From Paenibacillus algorifonticola (GTDB taxonomy: Bacteria > Bacillota > Bacilli > Paenibacillales > Paenibacillaceae), in contig NZ_LAQO01000007.1 in assembly GCF_000971975.1 (NCBI RefSeq), positions 124,001 to 188,000 of the forward strand: a DNA stretch of 64,000 nucleotides. The letters run 5' to 3'. The notes below the pieces were generated by a model. The model worked only from the letters and a program-made list of their open reading frames with translations, searched no databases and was not told the DNA's origin. Position numbers and translations under genes: made by a program. Every line of letters begins with the position of its first letter. Within the stretch, counting starts at the first letter, position 1. Positions 1-7,821 of the stretch are shown here, one piece after another.

Positions 1-929
1 TCCAATCTTTTAAGCTTCCTATTTCTTTTACGGGATTCGCTGACCGCGTATACGATGAGACCGATAACGGTCGTGACGTAAGGGAGTGTGCCGATCAGCT
101 CTGCCGGAATTTTAAGCACTTGAAGCGCATTGGCTAGTGCATCCGCCGCTCCGAACAGAAGCGACGTCAGCGTCGTGCCGACCGTCGTGCTGCGTCCCAT
201 CGATTCCGCGGCAATCGCAATCCAGCCCCGGCCAGCGGTCATATCCCGCGTGAACAGCGATAGGTAGCCCATCGACATATAAGCGCCGCCAAGTCCTGCG
301 AAAAAGCCGCTCAGCAGCAGCGCCGTATATTGCACCTTCACCACGCTGACCCCAACCGACTGGGCAGCCTGCGGATTTTCGCCTACTGAGCGAATGCGCA
401 GGCCGAGCGGTGTTCTTTTCAGCATGTAATACACAACAAAAACCGCTATGATCGACATATAGGTCAATACATTATGGCCGGAGAAAATCGGGCCCAGCAC
501 TGGAATATCCTTAAGCAGCGGAATGTCCACGCTAGGGAGCACCTTGCTCGGAAGCGAGGTCGAGGAGCCTTTGTCTCCGCTCAGCAAATACAAAATAAAT
601 ACGGTTCCCCCGGAGGCGAACATATTGATTGCTACCCCGCCGAGAATAATATGCGTCTTGAAGTGCAGAGTAAAAAAAGCCAATATGCCGGAAATGAGCG
701 TGCCCGCCAGTACTGCACCCATCAGCCCAACCCATGAGCTGCCTGTATAAGCGCTGACCACGACGCCTGAAAGGGCCGCCACCAGCATAATGCCCTCAAG
801 CCCGATATTGATAATACCCGCACGGTTGGAAATAAGAGCCCCTAATGCTGCGAACAAAATCGGAGTCGTTACCCGGAGGACAGAAAACGCAAATTCAGTC
901 GTGAAAATGACATTAAACAAACTAGACAT
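1..929 (-). CDS. BMP-family nucleoside ABC transporter, second permease (partial, 3' end outside window)
   Basis: Translation from the ATG at 929 gives a hydrophobic protein of at least 309 residues that runs off the window start without a stop. It has the LSGFFAGLGGAYM and SMGYLSLFTRDM segments typical of the second permease of BMP/YufQ-type nucleoside importers (BPD_transp_2 family). Its start overlaps the stop of the preceding permease by 8 bp (ATGTCTAG), so the two are translationally coupled. It is the last visible gene of the lipoprotein-ATPase-permease-permease operon. The substrate is inferred from family resemblance to B. subtilis nupNOPQ, not shown by the sequence. Confidence 0.9.
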   Translation of the reverse strand, partial: MSSLFNVIFTTEFAFSVLRVTTPILFAALGALISNRAGIINIGLEGIMLVAALSGVVVSAYTGSSWVGLMGAVLAGTLISGILAFFTLHFKTHIILGGVAINMFASGGTVFILYLLSGDKGSSTSLPSKVLPSVDIPLLKDIPVLGPIFSGHNVLTYMSIIAVFVVYYMLKRTPLGLRIRSVGENPQAAQSVGVSVVKVQYTALLLSGFFAGLGGAYMSMGYLSLFTRDMTAGRGWIAIAAESMGRSTTVGTTLTSLLFGAADALANALQVLKIPAELIGTLPYVTTVIGLIVYAVSESRKRNRKLKRL

Positions 930-1968
930 TACGCTGTGCCTCCTTGAGCAGCATCCGATTTTTCCAGAACTTCAAAAACTGTTCTGCCGAAATCAGCAAA
1001 ATAATAATCGCCTGCACAATCGAAATCATTTCCGCAGGCACATCGGAGAAACGCGCCATCTGGTCGGCTCCGATTCGGATATAGGCGAGGAAGAGCGCTG
1101 CGCCGATGACCGAAAACGGATTATTTTTCGCCAGCATCGCTACAAGCGCGCCATCCAGACCGTAGCCCGGCAGCGACGACCACTGAAAGCGATTGTACAT
1201 GCCCAGCACCTCGACCGAACCGCCCATGCCCGCAATAAATCCAGCAATTAAATGCACGATAATGATGACCTTGGCCGTCTTCATGCCGGAGTAGCCCGCA
1301 AATTCGCGATTGGCCCCCGTCATCCTCAGCTCATAGCCCCATTTGGTTTTGTACAGAAAATAATGGGCAGCCACGATCAGCACCAGCACGATGATCAGTC
1401 CCGTATGAATACGTGTACCTGGGATCAGCTTGGTGAGCACTGCAGTTTTCTCGAACTTGAAGGATACAGCTGCAAATGCCTGAGCATCGCGCAGCTTATA
1501 ATTCAAAATATAAAGCCCAATGCCGAACAAAATATTGTTGAACATCAGCGAGCTGACGAGCTCATTTACATTCCATTTCGCTTTGAGAATGCCCGGAATC
1601 GCGGATAACACCGCGCCGACGAGCGACCCTGCCAGTATCGCCACAATCGGATGGACGAAGCTATTCAGGCTCAAATGAATCGCAAGCGTTGCTGCCACGA
1701 CCCCGGAAAAATAAAACAGCCCTTCCGCTCCGAGATTGAACAAATTCGCTTTAAACAGCAGCGATACCGCAAGACCTGTGAACATGAGCGGAATCGCCAT
1801 TTCAATGACGTTGCCGATATGCCCCTTCGTATTCAACGGCTCCCATAGGAAGATGCGAATGCTCTCCAGCGGCTGCTCGCTGACAATGGAAATAATAATA
1901 AATGCGAGAACAAGCGCAATCAGAATGACCGCTGTCGTACGGATGACTTCAAAATATTTTACCTTCAT
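922..1968 (-). CDS. BMP-family nucleoside ABC transporter, first permease
   Basis: 348 residues with about eight to ten hydrophobic segments. The first is near residues 10-28, and the ANLFNLGAEGLFYFSG motif near 72-87 is characteristic of YufP/BmpA-associated inner-membrane permeases. It forms half of the membrane channel with the downstream permease. The start ATG overlaps the stop of the ATPase gene by 4 bp (ATGA), so it is coupled to it. Length is normal for the family. Role by family: import of nucleosides or related purines; the exact substrate cannot be read from sequence. Confidence 0.92.
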   Translation of the reverse strand: MKVKYFEVIRTTAVILIALVLAFIIISIVSEQPLESIRIFLWEPLNTKGHIGNVIEMAIPLMFTGLAVSLLFKANLFNLGAEGLFYFSGVVAATLAIHLSLNSFVHPIVAILAGSLVGAVLSAIPGILKAKWNVNELVSSLMFNNILFGIGLYILNYKLRDAQAFAAVSFKFEKTAVLTKLIPGTRIHTGLIIVLVLIVAAHYFLYKTKWGYELRMTGANREFAGYSGMKTAKVIIIVHLIAGFIAGMGGSVEVLGMYNRFQWSSLPGYGLDGALVAMLAKNNPFSVIGAALFLAYIRIGADQMARFSDVPAEMISIVQAIIILLISAEQFLKFWKNRMLLKEAQRNV

Positions 1969-3521
1969 GCTTCCACGGCCCTCCTGATTTGCTGCTCGTC
2001 CTGCCGGTTAATGCCCAGCATGTACAGTCCGAGCTCTTCCTCGCTTACCGCCCACGGCTCTTCCAAATATGCGACAATTTGTCCTTCATACATGACGAGC
2101 AGGCTGTCACTCAGCTCCAATATTTCATTCAAATCTGCCGAAATGAGCAGCACGCCGCTGCCTCCATCCCGAAGCTCAATCAGCTTCTGATGAATAAATT
2201 GGGCTGCCCCGATATCGACGCCGCGTGTCGGCTGCTCGGCAATGAGCAAATCCGGAGCTGTCGAGCATTCACGAGCGACGACGACCTTCTGCATATTACC
2301 GCCTGAAAGCATGCCTATCGGCTGATTCGGGCCCGAGCATCGCACGCGGAATTCCTCAATGAGGGTAGTCGCAAGCTTAGCTATTTTTTTACTTTTCAAA
2401 AAGGGGCCATTGTTCATCGCTTTCGTATTGTATTGCGTAGAAATCAAATTATCGGAAATGCTCGCATCTTTGGCTGCACCTTGGCGCATGCGATCCTCCG
2501 GAATATAGGAAACGCCGAGCGAGCGAATTTTGCGGATATCATAGCCTTGAATGTCTGTGCCTTTAATGGCCACATTTCCCCCGCGCACGGCTAAACTTCC
2601 CGTTAACGCTTCAACGAGCTGGGTTTGCCCATTGCCCTCGACTCCTGCAATGCCAACGATTTCGCCGCCGCGCACCTTGAAGGCTACCTTATCGAGCAGC
2701 GCCTTGCCCGTCTCATCCGCCAATGAAAAATCAGTGACGGAAAGGATTGGCGCGCCGTAAGGCTTCTTCTCCTTGTCATACCTCAGCACGACGTCACGGC
2801 CGACCATCAACTTGGAAATTTCCTGCTCGGTGACATCCTTGGTCCAAAAAACGCCTTCGCTTTTGCCCGCGCGCATAATCGTGATCCGGTCGCAAATCGC
2901 TTTAACTTCCTTCAGCTTATGGGAAATAAATACAATTGTATGGCCCTGCTGCTTAAGCTGCGTCAGCTCGCGGAACAGCTCCTCGGTTTCCTGCGGCGTC
3001 AATACGGCTGTCGGCTCATCGAGAATAAGAATTTCGGCGCCACGCAGCAGCGCTTTCAAAATTTCGACCTTCTGCTTCATGCCGACACTGAGATCCTCGA
3101 CCTTCGCCTTCGGATTAACGAGCAGATTGTACTTTTTGCTCATCTCCTCTGTCATCCGTACCGCTTCGTTGTAATTAATGCTGACGCCTTTCTTCGGCTC
3201 CATGCCCAGCACCATATTTTCCGCGACGGTGAATGACGGCACCAGCATAAAATGCTGATGGACCATTCCGATGCCATGGTCTATCGCATCCTGTGGCGAA
3301 GCCAGCAACACCTGCTTGCCCCGAAGAATGATTTCGCCTTCGCTCGGCTCTTCCATGCCGAACATCATTTTCATCAGCGTGGATTTGCCAGCACCATTTT
3401 CACCGACAATCGCGTGAATCTCGCCCTCAGCCAGCGAAAACTGCACGTTCTGGTTGGCGACAACCCCGTTCGGGTAAACCTTCGTAATATTTTTCATTTC
3501 GAGCAGCTGATTCGGCATCAT
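1965..3521 (-). CDS. BMP-family nucleoside ABC transporter, double ATP-binding subunit
   Basis: 518 residues with two fused nucleotide-binding domains, as in sugar/nucleoside ABC ATPases. The N-terminal domain has Walker A GENGAGKST (about residue 40) and signature LSVGMKQKVEI. The C-terminal domain starts around residue 260 with a degenerate Walker A (GVEGNGQTQL) and has signature LSGGNMQKV. Walker B ILILDEPT is seen in the first half. It energises the two permeases encoded downstream. It sits between the lipoprotein gene and the first permease, 4 bp overlapping the latter. The gap to the upstream lipoprotein gene holds a stem-loop. Confidence 0.95.
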   Translation of the reverse strand: MMPNQLLEMKNITKVYPNGVVANQNVQFSLAEGEIHAIVGENGAGKSTLMKMMFGMEEPSEGEIILRGKQVLLASPQDAIDHGIGMVHQHFMLVPSFTVAENMVLGMEPKKGVSINYNEAVRMTEEMSKKYNLLVNPKAKVEDLSVGMKQKVEILKALLRGAEILILDEPTAVLTPQETEELFRELTQLKQQGHTIVFISHKLKEVKAICDRITIMRAGKSEGVFWTKDVTEQEISKLMVGRDVVLRYDKEKKPYGAPILSVTDFSLADETGKALLDKVAFKVRGGEIVGIAGVEGNGQTQLVEALTGSLAVRGGNVAIKGTDIQGYDIRKIRSLGVSYIPEDRMRQGAAKDASISDNLISTQYNTKAMNNGPFLKSKKIAKLATTLIEEFRVRCSGPNQPIGMLSGGNMQKVVVARECSTAPDLLIAEQPTRGVDIGAAQFIHQKLIELRDGGSGVLLISADLNEILELSDSLLVMYEGQIVAYLEEPWAVSEEELGLYMLGINRQDEQQIRRAVEA

Positions 3522-3560
3522 CGTAAAACCCCTTTACCTTTCGGAGGTCATTATAAAGAG

Positions 3561-3604
3561 GCAGCTGGCCTTCTTCCGATTGGAAAAGAAGAATGACCAA
3601 CTGC
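3561..3604 (-). terminator. Intercistronic stem-loop between lipoprotein and ATPase genes
   Basis: On the minus strand GCAGTTGG pairs with CCAGCTGC, and inside it CTTCTT(TT)CC pairs with GGAAGAAG around an AATC loop. There is only a short T-rich tail. Such a hairpin after the binding-protein gene commonly gives partial termination or 3' mRNA protection, so that the lipoprotein is made in excess over the transporter core. That role is inferred. Confidence 0.55.
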
Positions 3605-3625
3605 ACTAAACCTTGCGGATCGTTA

Positions 3626-4750
3626 TTATGGTTTAACGGCGTTGCGGATGGCCTCGATTTGCGAAGTTTCCATGCCCATCGCGTTGTCTACTTTAATTTC
3701 TTGTTTAGCCAGCTTTTGCTTGATGTCTTCCACTTGCTTCTGCATGTCTGCCGTGAAGATCGATTTGTAAATGTCATTTTCAGCAATGCCTACTCCCTCT
3801 TGATCAAAGCTGAGCACTTGGCGTTGTCCATATTCGAGCGTGCCCTCTTGCGTTTTCTTCACTGCGCCAAGAATAGAGGTGTCGATTTTTTTGATAGCAG
3901 ACGTCATGATCAGATCCGCTTTTTCTTTATCCGTTTCCTGAAGCAGGGAGCCTTGGTCGGAGTCAACACCAATCGCGTAACGCTTCTTGTCTTTCGCTGC
4001 ATCGAAGATGCCTAGGCCCGTTGCGCCAGCCACGTTGAAAATAACGTCAACACCGGAGTTGTACTGGATCAGCGACAGCTCCTTGCCTTTCGCCGGGTTA
4101 ACGAAATCGCCCGCATAGGAAACGGCTACTTTAATGGCAGGATCGACGTATTGCGCGCCTTGGATATAACCAACCAGGAACGCATTAATGCCGGGAATGT
4201 CCATTCCGCCGACAAAGCCAATCACATTATCCTTGTTCGCATTTGGAATATCGGATTTCGTCGCAATCGCAGCTACTGCGCCAGCAAGGAAGGAAACCTC
4301 GTTCGTTGCGTAAGACATCGCATATACGTTAGCCGGTGTCTCTTCAATATCCGTGTCGTAGTTGATGAATTTTTTGTCAGGATACGTTTCTGCGGTTGCA
4401 TTAAACATCTCGGTAATTTCAGATCCGCCGGAGATGATAATATCCCAGTCCTGCGCTGCTATATCTTGATAAGTAGGTTCCCACTTCGTTTTGTCTGTTC
4501 CCATTTCAATAACTTTCGTGTCGGCGCCCAGTTCGGATTTAACAAGTGTCAATCCCTTGTTCGCTGCATCAAAGAAGGATTTATCGCCAAGTGTGCCCGG
4601 TACGAGCAGAACAACCTTCAGCTTCTTGTCCCCGCTTGTATTGCCTGAGCCTGCTGAATTGCCGCTGCTTGTCCCTGTATTTCCTCCACCACAAGCTGCC
4701 AGCACCAATAGAACCGAAACCATGAGTAATGCCATCACATTTTTCTTCAT
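3626..4750 (-). CDS. BMP family lipoprotein, nucleoside-binding
   Basis: About 374 residues from the ATG at 4750. That start has a GGGGGAA Shine-Dalgarno and gives a clean lipoprotein signal (MKKNVMALLMVSVLLVLAAC, lipobox LAAC). A start 14 codons further upstream is open but lacks this. After a Gly/Ser/Asn-rich linker the protein has the BMP/Med family core (KVVLLVPGTLGDKSF near residue 45, IGFVGGMDIPGINAFLVGYIQGA mid-protein, YAIGVDSDQ). It is the membrane-anchored substrate receptor of the ABC importer encoded downstream. It is divergent from the AraC gene, which is the likely local regulator (inference). Confidence 0.94.
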   Translation of the reverse strand: MKKNVMALLMVSVLLVLAACGGGNTGTSSGNSAGSGNTSGDKKLKVVLLVPGTLGDKSFFDAANKGLTLVKSELGADTKVIEMGTDKTKWEPTYQDIAAQDWDIIISGGSEITEMFNATAETYPDKKFINYDTDIEETPANVYAMSYATNEVSFLAGAVAAIATKSDIPNANKDNVIGFVGGMDIPGINAFLVGYIQGAQYVDPAIKVAVSYAGDFVNPAKGKELSLIQYNSGVDVIFNVAGATGLGIFDAAKDKKRYAIGVDSDQGSLLQETDKEKADLIMTSAIKKIDTSILGAVKKTQEGTLEYGQRQVLSFDQEGVGIAENDIYKSIFTADMQKQVEDIKQKLAKQEIKVDNAMGMETSQIEAIRNAVKP

Positions 4751-4998
4751 TCTCTGTTCCCCCACTCTCTGTCGATTAAAAGTCGTGTTCACTTTGAAAC
4801 CAGCCGCCCGCGCTTGCTGTCCTGAAAAGAATGCTTACCCCAAGTGTAATGTAGAAAATAAATAGGTTATAATAAAGGTACGCTTTCTGAATAGCTTGTT
4901 CGGGATGATACGATCATAACAAATTCGAAATCAAATAATTATCTCGATTCGGTCAACTTTTTATACGATTCGGCTATATAACGCGAAGGAGGGCTGTT

Positions 4999-5751
4999 AT
5001 GAATCGATTATTGTATTTAGCAAATGACATACATGAGAGAAATACTAACATCCCTCCTCATCAGCATGAATGCTACGAGCTTGTTTATTATATTCGCGGG
5101 ACCGGTCCTACCGTAATTGCAGGCCGGAAATATCGCTTTAAAGAGCATACGATTGCCCTCATCGCTCCCCGGCATATTCATAGCGAGATTCATGAGCTCG
5201 AGGGCGAGGTGCTGTTCATCGGTTTTAACGCTCCTGATGCGGAATTAAAAGGATTAAGCGGCGTTTATGACGACGATGTAAGCCATACGATTTTAAAGCA
5301 TTTATGGCGTATCAAAGAGGAATTTTTCATCCGCCCGAGAACCGACAGCGAATCACTGAATGCTCTCCTCAATGAGCTGCTTCCACCGCTTCAGCAAATA
5401 TTTGGTAACCGCAAAACACCCCATCCGTCAGAAGACCGGGTCAAATATGTCCTGCAATATATGGATGATCATTATAAGCAGAAGCTCACCGTTGAGCTGC
5501 TAGCTGACATGTCCGGTTACAGCTATGACCGCTTCCGCCATCTTTTTAAGGAACGCTACAACATCGCGCCTCTCCAATACATTTTGCTAAAGCGTCTGGA
5601 ATATGCAAAATCGCTGCTTACAGATACCCAGATGCATATTTCTGAAATTGCCGCCGATGCAGGCTTTGCTAATGACGCGCAATTTTGCAGCATGTTTAAA
5701 CGGGAAGTTGGCTGTACGCCTCGTGCCTACAGAAAGGTCACAATGTCTTGA
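4999..5751 (+). CDS. AraC family transcriptional regulator (cupin sensor + HTH)
   Basis: 250 residues. The N-terminal half is a cupin-like ligand-binding domain (HQHECYELVYYIRG near 21-35). The C-terminal half carries the double helix-turn-helix of AraC/XylS proteins (VELLADMSGYSYDRFRHLFK and ISEIAADAGFANDAQFCSMFKREVG). An AAGGAGGGCTGTT Shine-Dalgarno region precedes the ATG. It is divergent from the nucleoside-importer operon across a 248 bp gap and 41 bp upstream of a formylglycine-enzyme-like gene, so it may control either. The effector is unknown. Confidence 0.93.
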   Translation: MNRLLYLANDIHERNTNIPPHQHECYELVYYIRGTGPTVIAGRKYRFKEHTIALIAPRHIHSEIHELEGEVLFIGFNAPDAELKGLSGVYDDDVSHTILKHLWRIKEEFFIRPRTDSESLNALLNELLPPLQQIFGNRKTPHPSEDRVKYVLQYMDDHYKQKLTVELLADMSGYSYDRFRHLFKERYNIAPLQYILLKRLEYAKSLLTDTQMHISEIAADAGFANDAQFCSMFKREVGCTPRAYRKVTMS

Positions 5752-5792
5752 TGGATTGAAAATACAAATGATACAGAGGAAAGGAATGGAGT

Positions 5793-6257
5793 ATGCCCGA
5801 GAAAATAAAGCGTTCTATGGATTATCCCATGGTCAAAATACAAGCGGGTGAAATCGATTTAAGGGACGATGGGGAAGAGGTAAGCTGTGACTGGAATGCC
5901 AATGGTTATCGCCTGCCTTCAGAAGCAGAGTGGCAATACGCTTGTAAAGCAGATACTTCAGGCTATAGATACGGAGAGCTCGATCAAATTGCTTGGTTTA
6001 ATGAAAATTCAGAGGGCGTCACTCACGAGGTGAGGCAGAAGGAACCTAACGCATGGGGACTTTACGATATGCTCGGGAATACGTGGGAATGGTGCTGGGA
6101 TTTATATGATGCGGAAGTATATGGACCGTACCGTATTTTCCGCGGTGGCAGTTGGGCTGAAGAGGCCCGGGGCTGTGGGGCTACGTGCAGGCGTCGCAGT
6201 CATCCATCCTTTTGCATCGACGACCTTGGCTTTCGCCTCGCCCGCTCTGTGCAATAG
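5793..6257 (+). CDS. Formylglycine-generating-enzyme (SUMF1) family protein, apparently internally deleted
   Basis: 154 residues, preceded by AAGGAATGGAG. The second two thirds match the FGE-sulfatase/SUMF1 fold well: GYRLPSEAEWQYACKA, GLYDMLGNTWEWCWD, RIFRGGSWAEEARGCGATC and a final DLGFRLARS. The first 30 residues look like the family N-terminus (MVKIQAGEIDLRDD), but the segment that normally links this to the RLPSEAEW region is missing, so the protein is much shorter than the usual 220-260. I infer an in-frame deletion of roughly 50-60 residues. Two cysteines sit near the position of the catalytic pair of true FGEs, but the alignment is inexact. Function uncertain; possibly non-functional. 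Confidence 0.75.
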   Translation: MPEKIKRSMDYPMVKIQAGEIDLRDDGEEVSCDWNANGYRLPSEAEWQYACKADTSGYRYGELDQIAWFNENSEGVTHEVRQKEPNAWGLYDMLGNTWEWCWDLYDAEVYGPYRIFRGGSWAEEARGCGATCRRRSHPSFCIDDLGFRLARSVQ

Positions 6258-6273
6258 AATAGGCCAAATTAAT

Positions 6274-6311
6274 GAGACGAACTCACCAAGCATGGCGTGT
6301 GGGTTCATCTC
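6274..6311. terminator. Possible bidirectional terminator between convergent genes
   Basis: GAGACGAACTCA can pair with TGGGTTCATCTC (one mismatch, one G-T) around a loop of about 14 nt. It lies between the stop codons of two convergent genes. There is no strong T tract, so termination is only suggested. Confidence 0.35.
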
Positions 6312-6345
6312 ATCTATCCATTAACAGCCTATTTCATGTTGACGT

Positions 6346-6654
6346 TTACGCTTTGCCTTTGTAAGTTTTCGTGGCTGTATCGAGCATGGATTTCCAATCT
6401 GCAAACTCGGTCTCGCGTGCAACATGGCGATCAAACAGCTCGTCAGGAATGTTGTCGATCTCCTCATGCGTCTCTGCTTGAAAGTTGCCTTTCTCCAAAA
6501 ACTGCCCAAAGCTGCTGCTGCTGGAATGCTTGCTCATAAATGCATCATTAAACAGCTCGTTTAATGAAACTTCGTTCGGATCTTCCTGGTTTGTTTTCTG
6601 TCCCTGCAGTTCCTTCAGCAGGTCGTCAAATGACATTGGTTTTTGCTTTCTCAG
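6346..6654 (-). CDS. Small conserved-looking acidic protein; likely non-ATG (CTG) start
   Basis: A 96-residue frame begins at ATG 6636, but the only good Shine-Dalgarno (AAGGAGT, 6661-6667) lies 24 nt upstream of it. It is exactly 7 nt upstream of an in-frame CTG at 6654, which would give a 102-residue product starting MRKQKPMSFDDLLKEL. The protein is hydrophilic, with a Ser-rich patch (KHSSSSSFG) around residue 40 and DELFDRHVARETEFADW in the second half; no signal peptide or membrane segment. I do not recognise a named family. Start choice is an inference from ribosome-binding-site spacing. Confidence 0.65.
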   Translation of the reverse strand: MRKQKPMSFDDLLKELQGQKTNQEDPNEVSLNELFNDAFMSKHSSSSSFGQFLEKGNFQAETHEEIDNIPDELFDRHVARETEFADWKSMLDTATKTYKGKA

Positions 6655-6755
6655 ATTACCACTCCTTCAATTTGTGCGATCGACTCCAAGCCCATGCAAA
6701 ATCCCTATACATGGAGTCTGATCTTTTTAAAAACCTTTTAAACATTCAAGCGTAA

Positions 6756-6791
6756 ACGGCTGAAGCCGTCCTTTGGCGGCAAAGCTTCCGT
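6756..6791. other. Structured intergenic element with mutually exclusive hairpins
   Basis: Within 36 bp, ACGGC-TGAA-GCCGT (6756-6769) and GCCG-(8 nt)-CGGC (6765-6780) are alternative hairpins sharing GCCGT, and an outer ACGG/CCGT pair (6756-6759 with 6788-6791) can enclose both. The rest of 6670-6965 is AT-rich with no gene. It could be an RNA structure, a terminator without T tract, or a dispersed repeat. Confidence 0.4.
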
Positions 6792-6965
6792 TTCGCGATG
6801 AAATATAAGTTCAGTATAAGTGTGAAACTTATAAAGTCTTATATTTTCAAAAAAAACCTTCTGGAAAGCGCTGCTTCTTGCTGACCAAGATTTCAGTTAC
6901 TTCTATAATATCATCATTCATGCTATGCGTTAATATATAGAACGTTTATGTTTTTTATTTTTGGG

Positions 6966-7148
6966 CTAAACACTGGGTTTCTCGCCTTTTTGAGTACTTG
7001 AAGCAGCGGCTCCATCCTGATTTTTAGTCCCTTTGCTTTTATAAGGCTTAGGCGCGTTTTTGGCTTTGTTGGCACTAGCCTGCCACCGATTCCAGCCCTT
7101 CTTGTCCGTTCCCCTGCCTGTTCCGCCCTTGCCCTTCGCCTTGCTCAA
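6966..7148 (-). CDS. DUF3934 family small basic protein
   Basis: 60 residues, very basic, Gly/Lys-rich, with the sequence GGTGRGTDKKGWNRWQASANKAK that is diagnostic for DUF3934 proteins of Bacilli. The start is TTG at 7148, preceded by AAGGAGTGATTTT. Its function is unknown. It stands alone, with intergenic DNA on both sides. Confidence 0.85.
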   Translation of the reverse strand: MSKAKGKGGTGRGTDKKGWNRWQASANKAKNAPKPYKSKGTKNQDGAAASSTQKGEKPSV

Positions 7149-7243
7149 AAAATCACTCCTTTATGGTTGGCTCAAAATCGAGACCGTTGCTTGATGTATA
7201 TATCCAGCTAAAAATGAGAAAGCATCTCCTACGCCTGTATTAG

Positions 7244-7516
7244 TTGACCGTCCTGCTGTGCAACCAATGGAATAGACAGATGCAGACTCAGTATAACAAT
7301 GAAATGCTTGATTTGCCAGAGCTAGCCATTATAATTGATAGCTCTTCATGGCAAAAGCATGATAAAGAAAGCAAAAAAAGCATCTTCAACAACGCCGATG
7401 CGCTGTTAAAGATGCCAGATTTTATGGTTGATTCAGGCAATGCCCGATCATTCGTCGCTGCTGCTACTTGCTTAGCGCTTATTCGAGGCCAATCTCATCT
7501 GACGCTTCAAGGCTAG
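7244..7516 (+). CDS. Hypothetical small protein (uncertain)
   Basis: An open frame of 90 codons from a TTG, or 78 from the ATG at 7280. Neither start has a recognisable Shine-Dalgarno. Composition is protein-like (LDLPELAIIIDSSSW, ALLKMPDFMVDSGNA), but I recognise no family. It may be a real small gene, the tail of a decayed gene, or chance. Confidence 0.3.
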   Translation: MTVLLCNQWNRQMQTQYNNEMLDLPELAIIIDSSSWQKHDKESKKSIFNNADALLKMPDFMVDSGNARSFVAAATCLALIRGQSHLTLQG

Positions 7517-7821
7517 GGACCCGCAGCAGACGATTTGCTGAGACCACGCAGCTCGGGACGCTCACTCCTTTTTTTGAAGGACTGAGGTTCCGCTATTCTG
7601 GCTTTTGATCCGATTTCAGGCCGTACGCAGACAGGAAATCCGTTATCGCCCTCATCCTCCCGTCAAAATGACCATTTGCAGCGCATTAGCGGCCTCTGAG
7701 TCCGCAGCCTGCGCCTTAACCCGTGATCCTGTTGAAATAGCGGCTGCTGTGTCCACCAAGTCTATCTTCGTTGGGAGTAACCCCCTGAACAAAGGACATT
7801 AAGCTAAGGCAGCTACGGCAG
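7517..7821. other. Gene-poor interval with a 9-bp tandem repeat
   Basis: No convincing gene. At 7804-7830 there are three tandem 9-bp units (CTAAGGCAG, CTACGGCAG, CTAAGGCAG). On the minus strand they place three consecutive in-frame TAG codons at and after the end of the GH94 gene. The rest is moderately GC-rich sequence with short inverted repeats and could be an old dispersed repeat. Confidence 0.4.

Noticed and set aside
4793-4998. Purine riboswitch before the nucleoside transporter operon
   Set aside because: No purine-riboswitch core or conserved loop sequences found on the minus strand.
7605-7802. 65-codon ORF on the plus strand
   Set aside because: No Shine-Dalgarno, unlikely composition, no recognisable family; considered chance.
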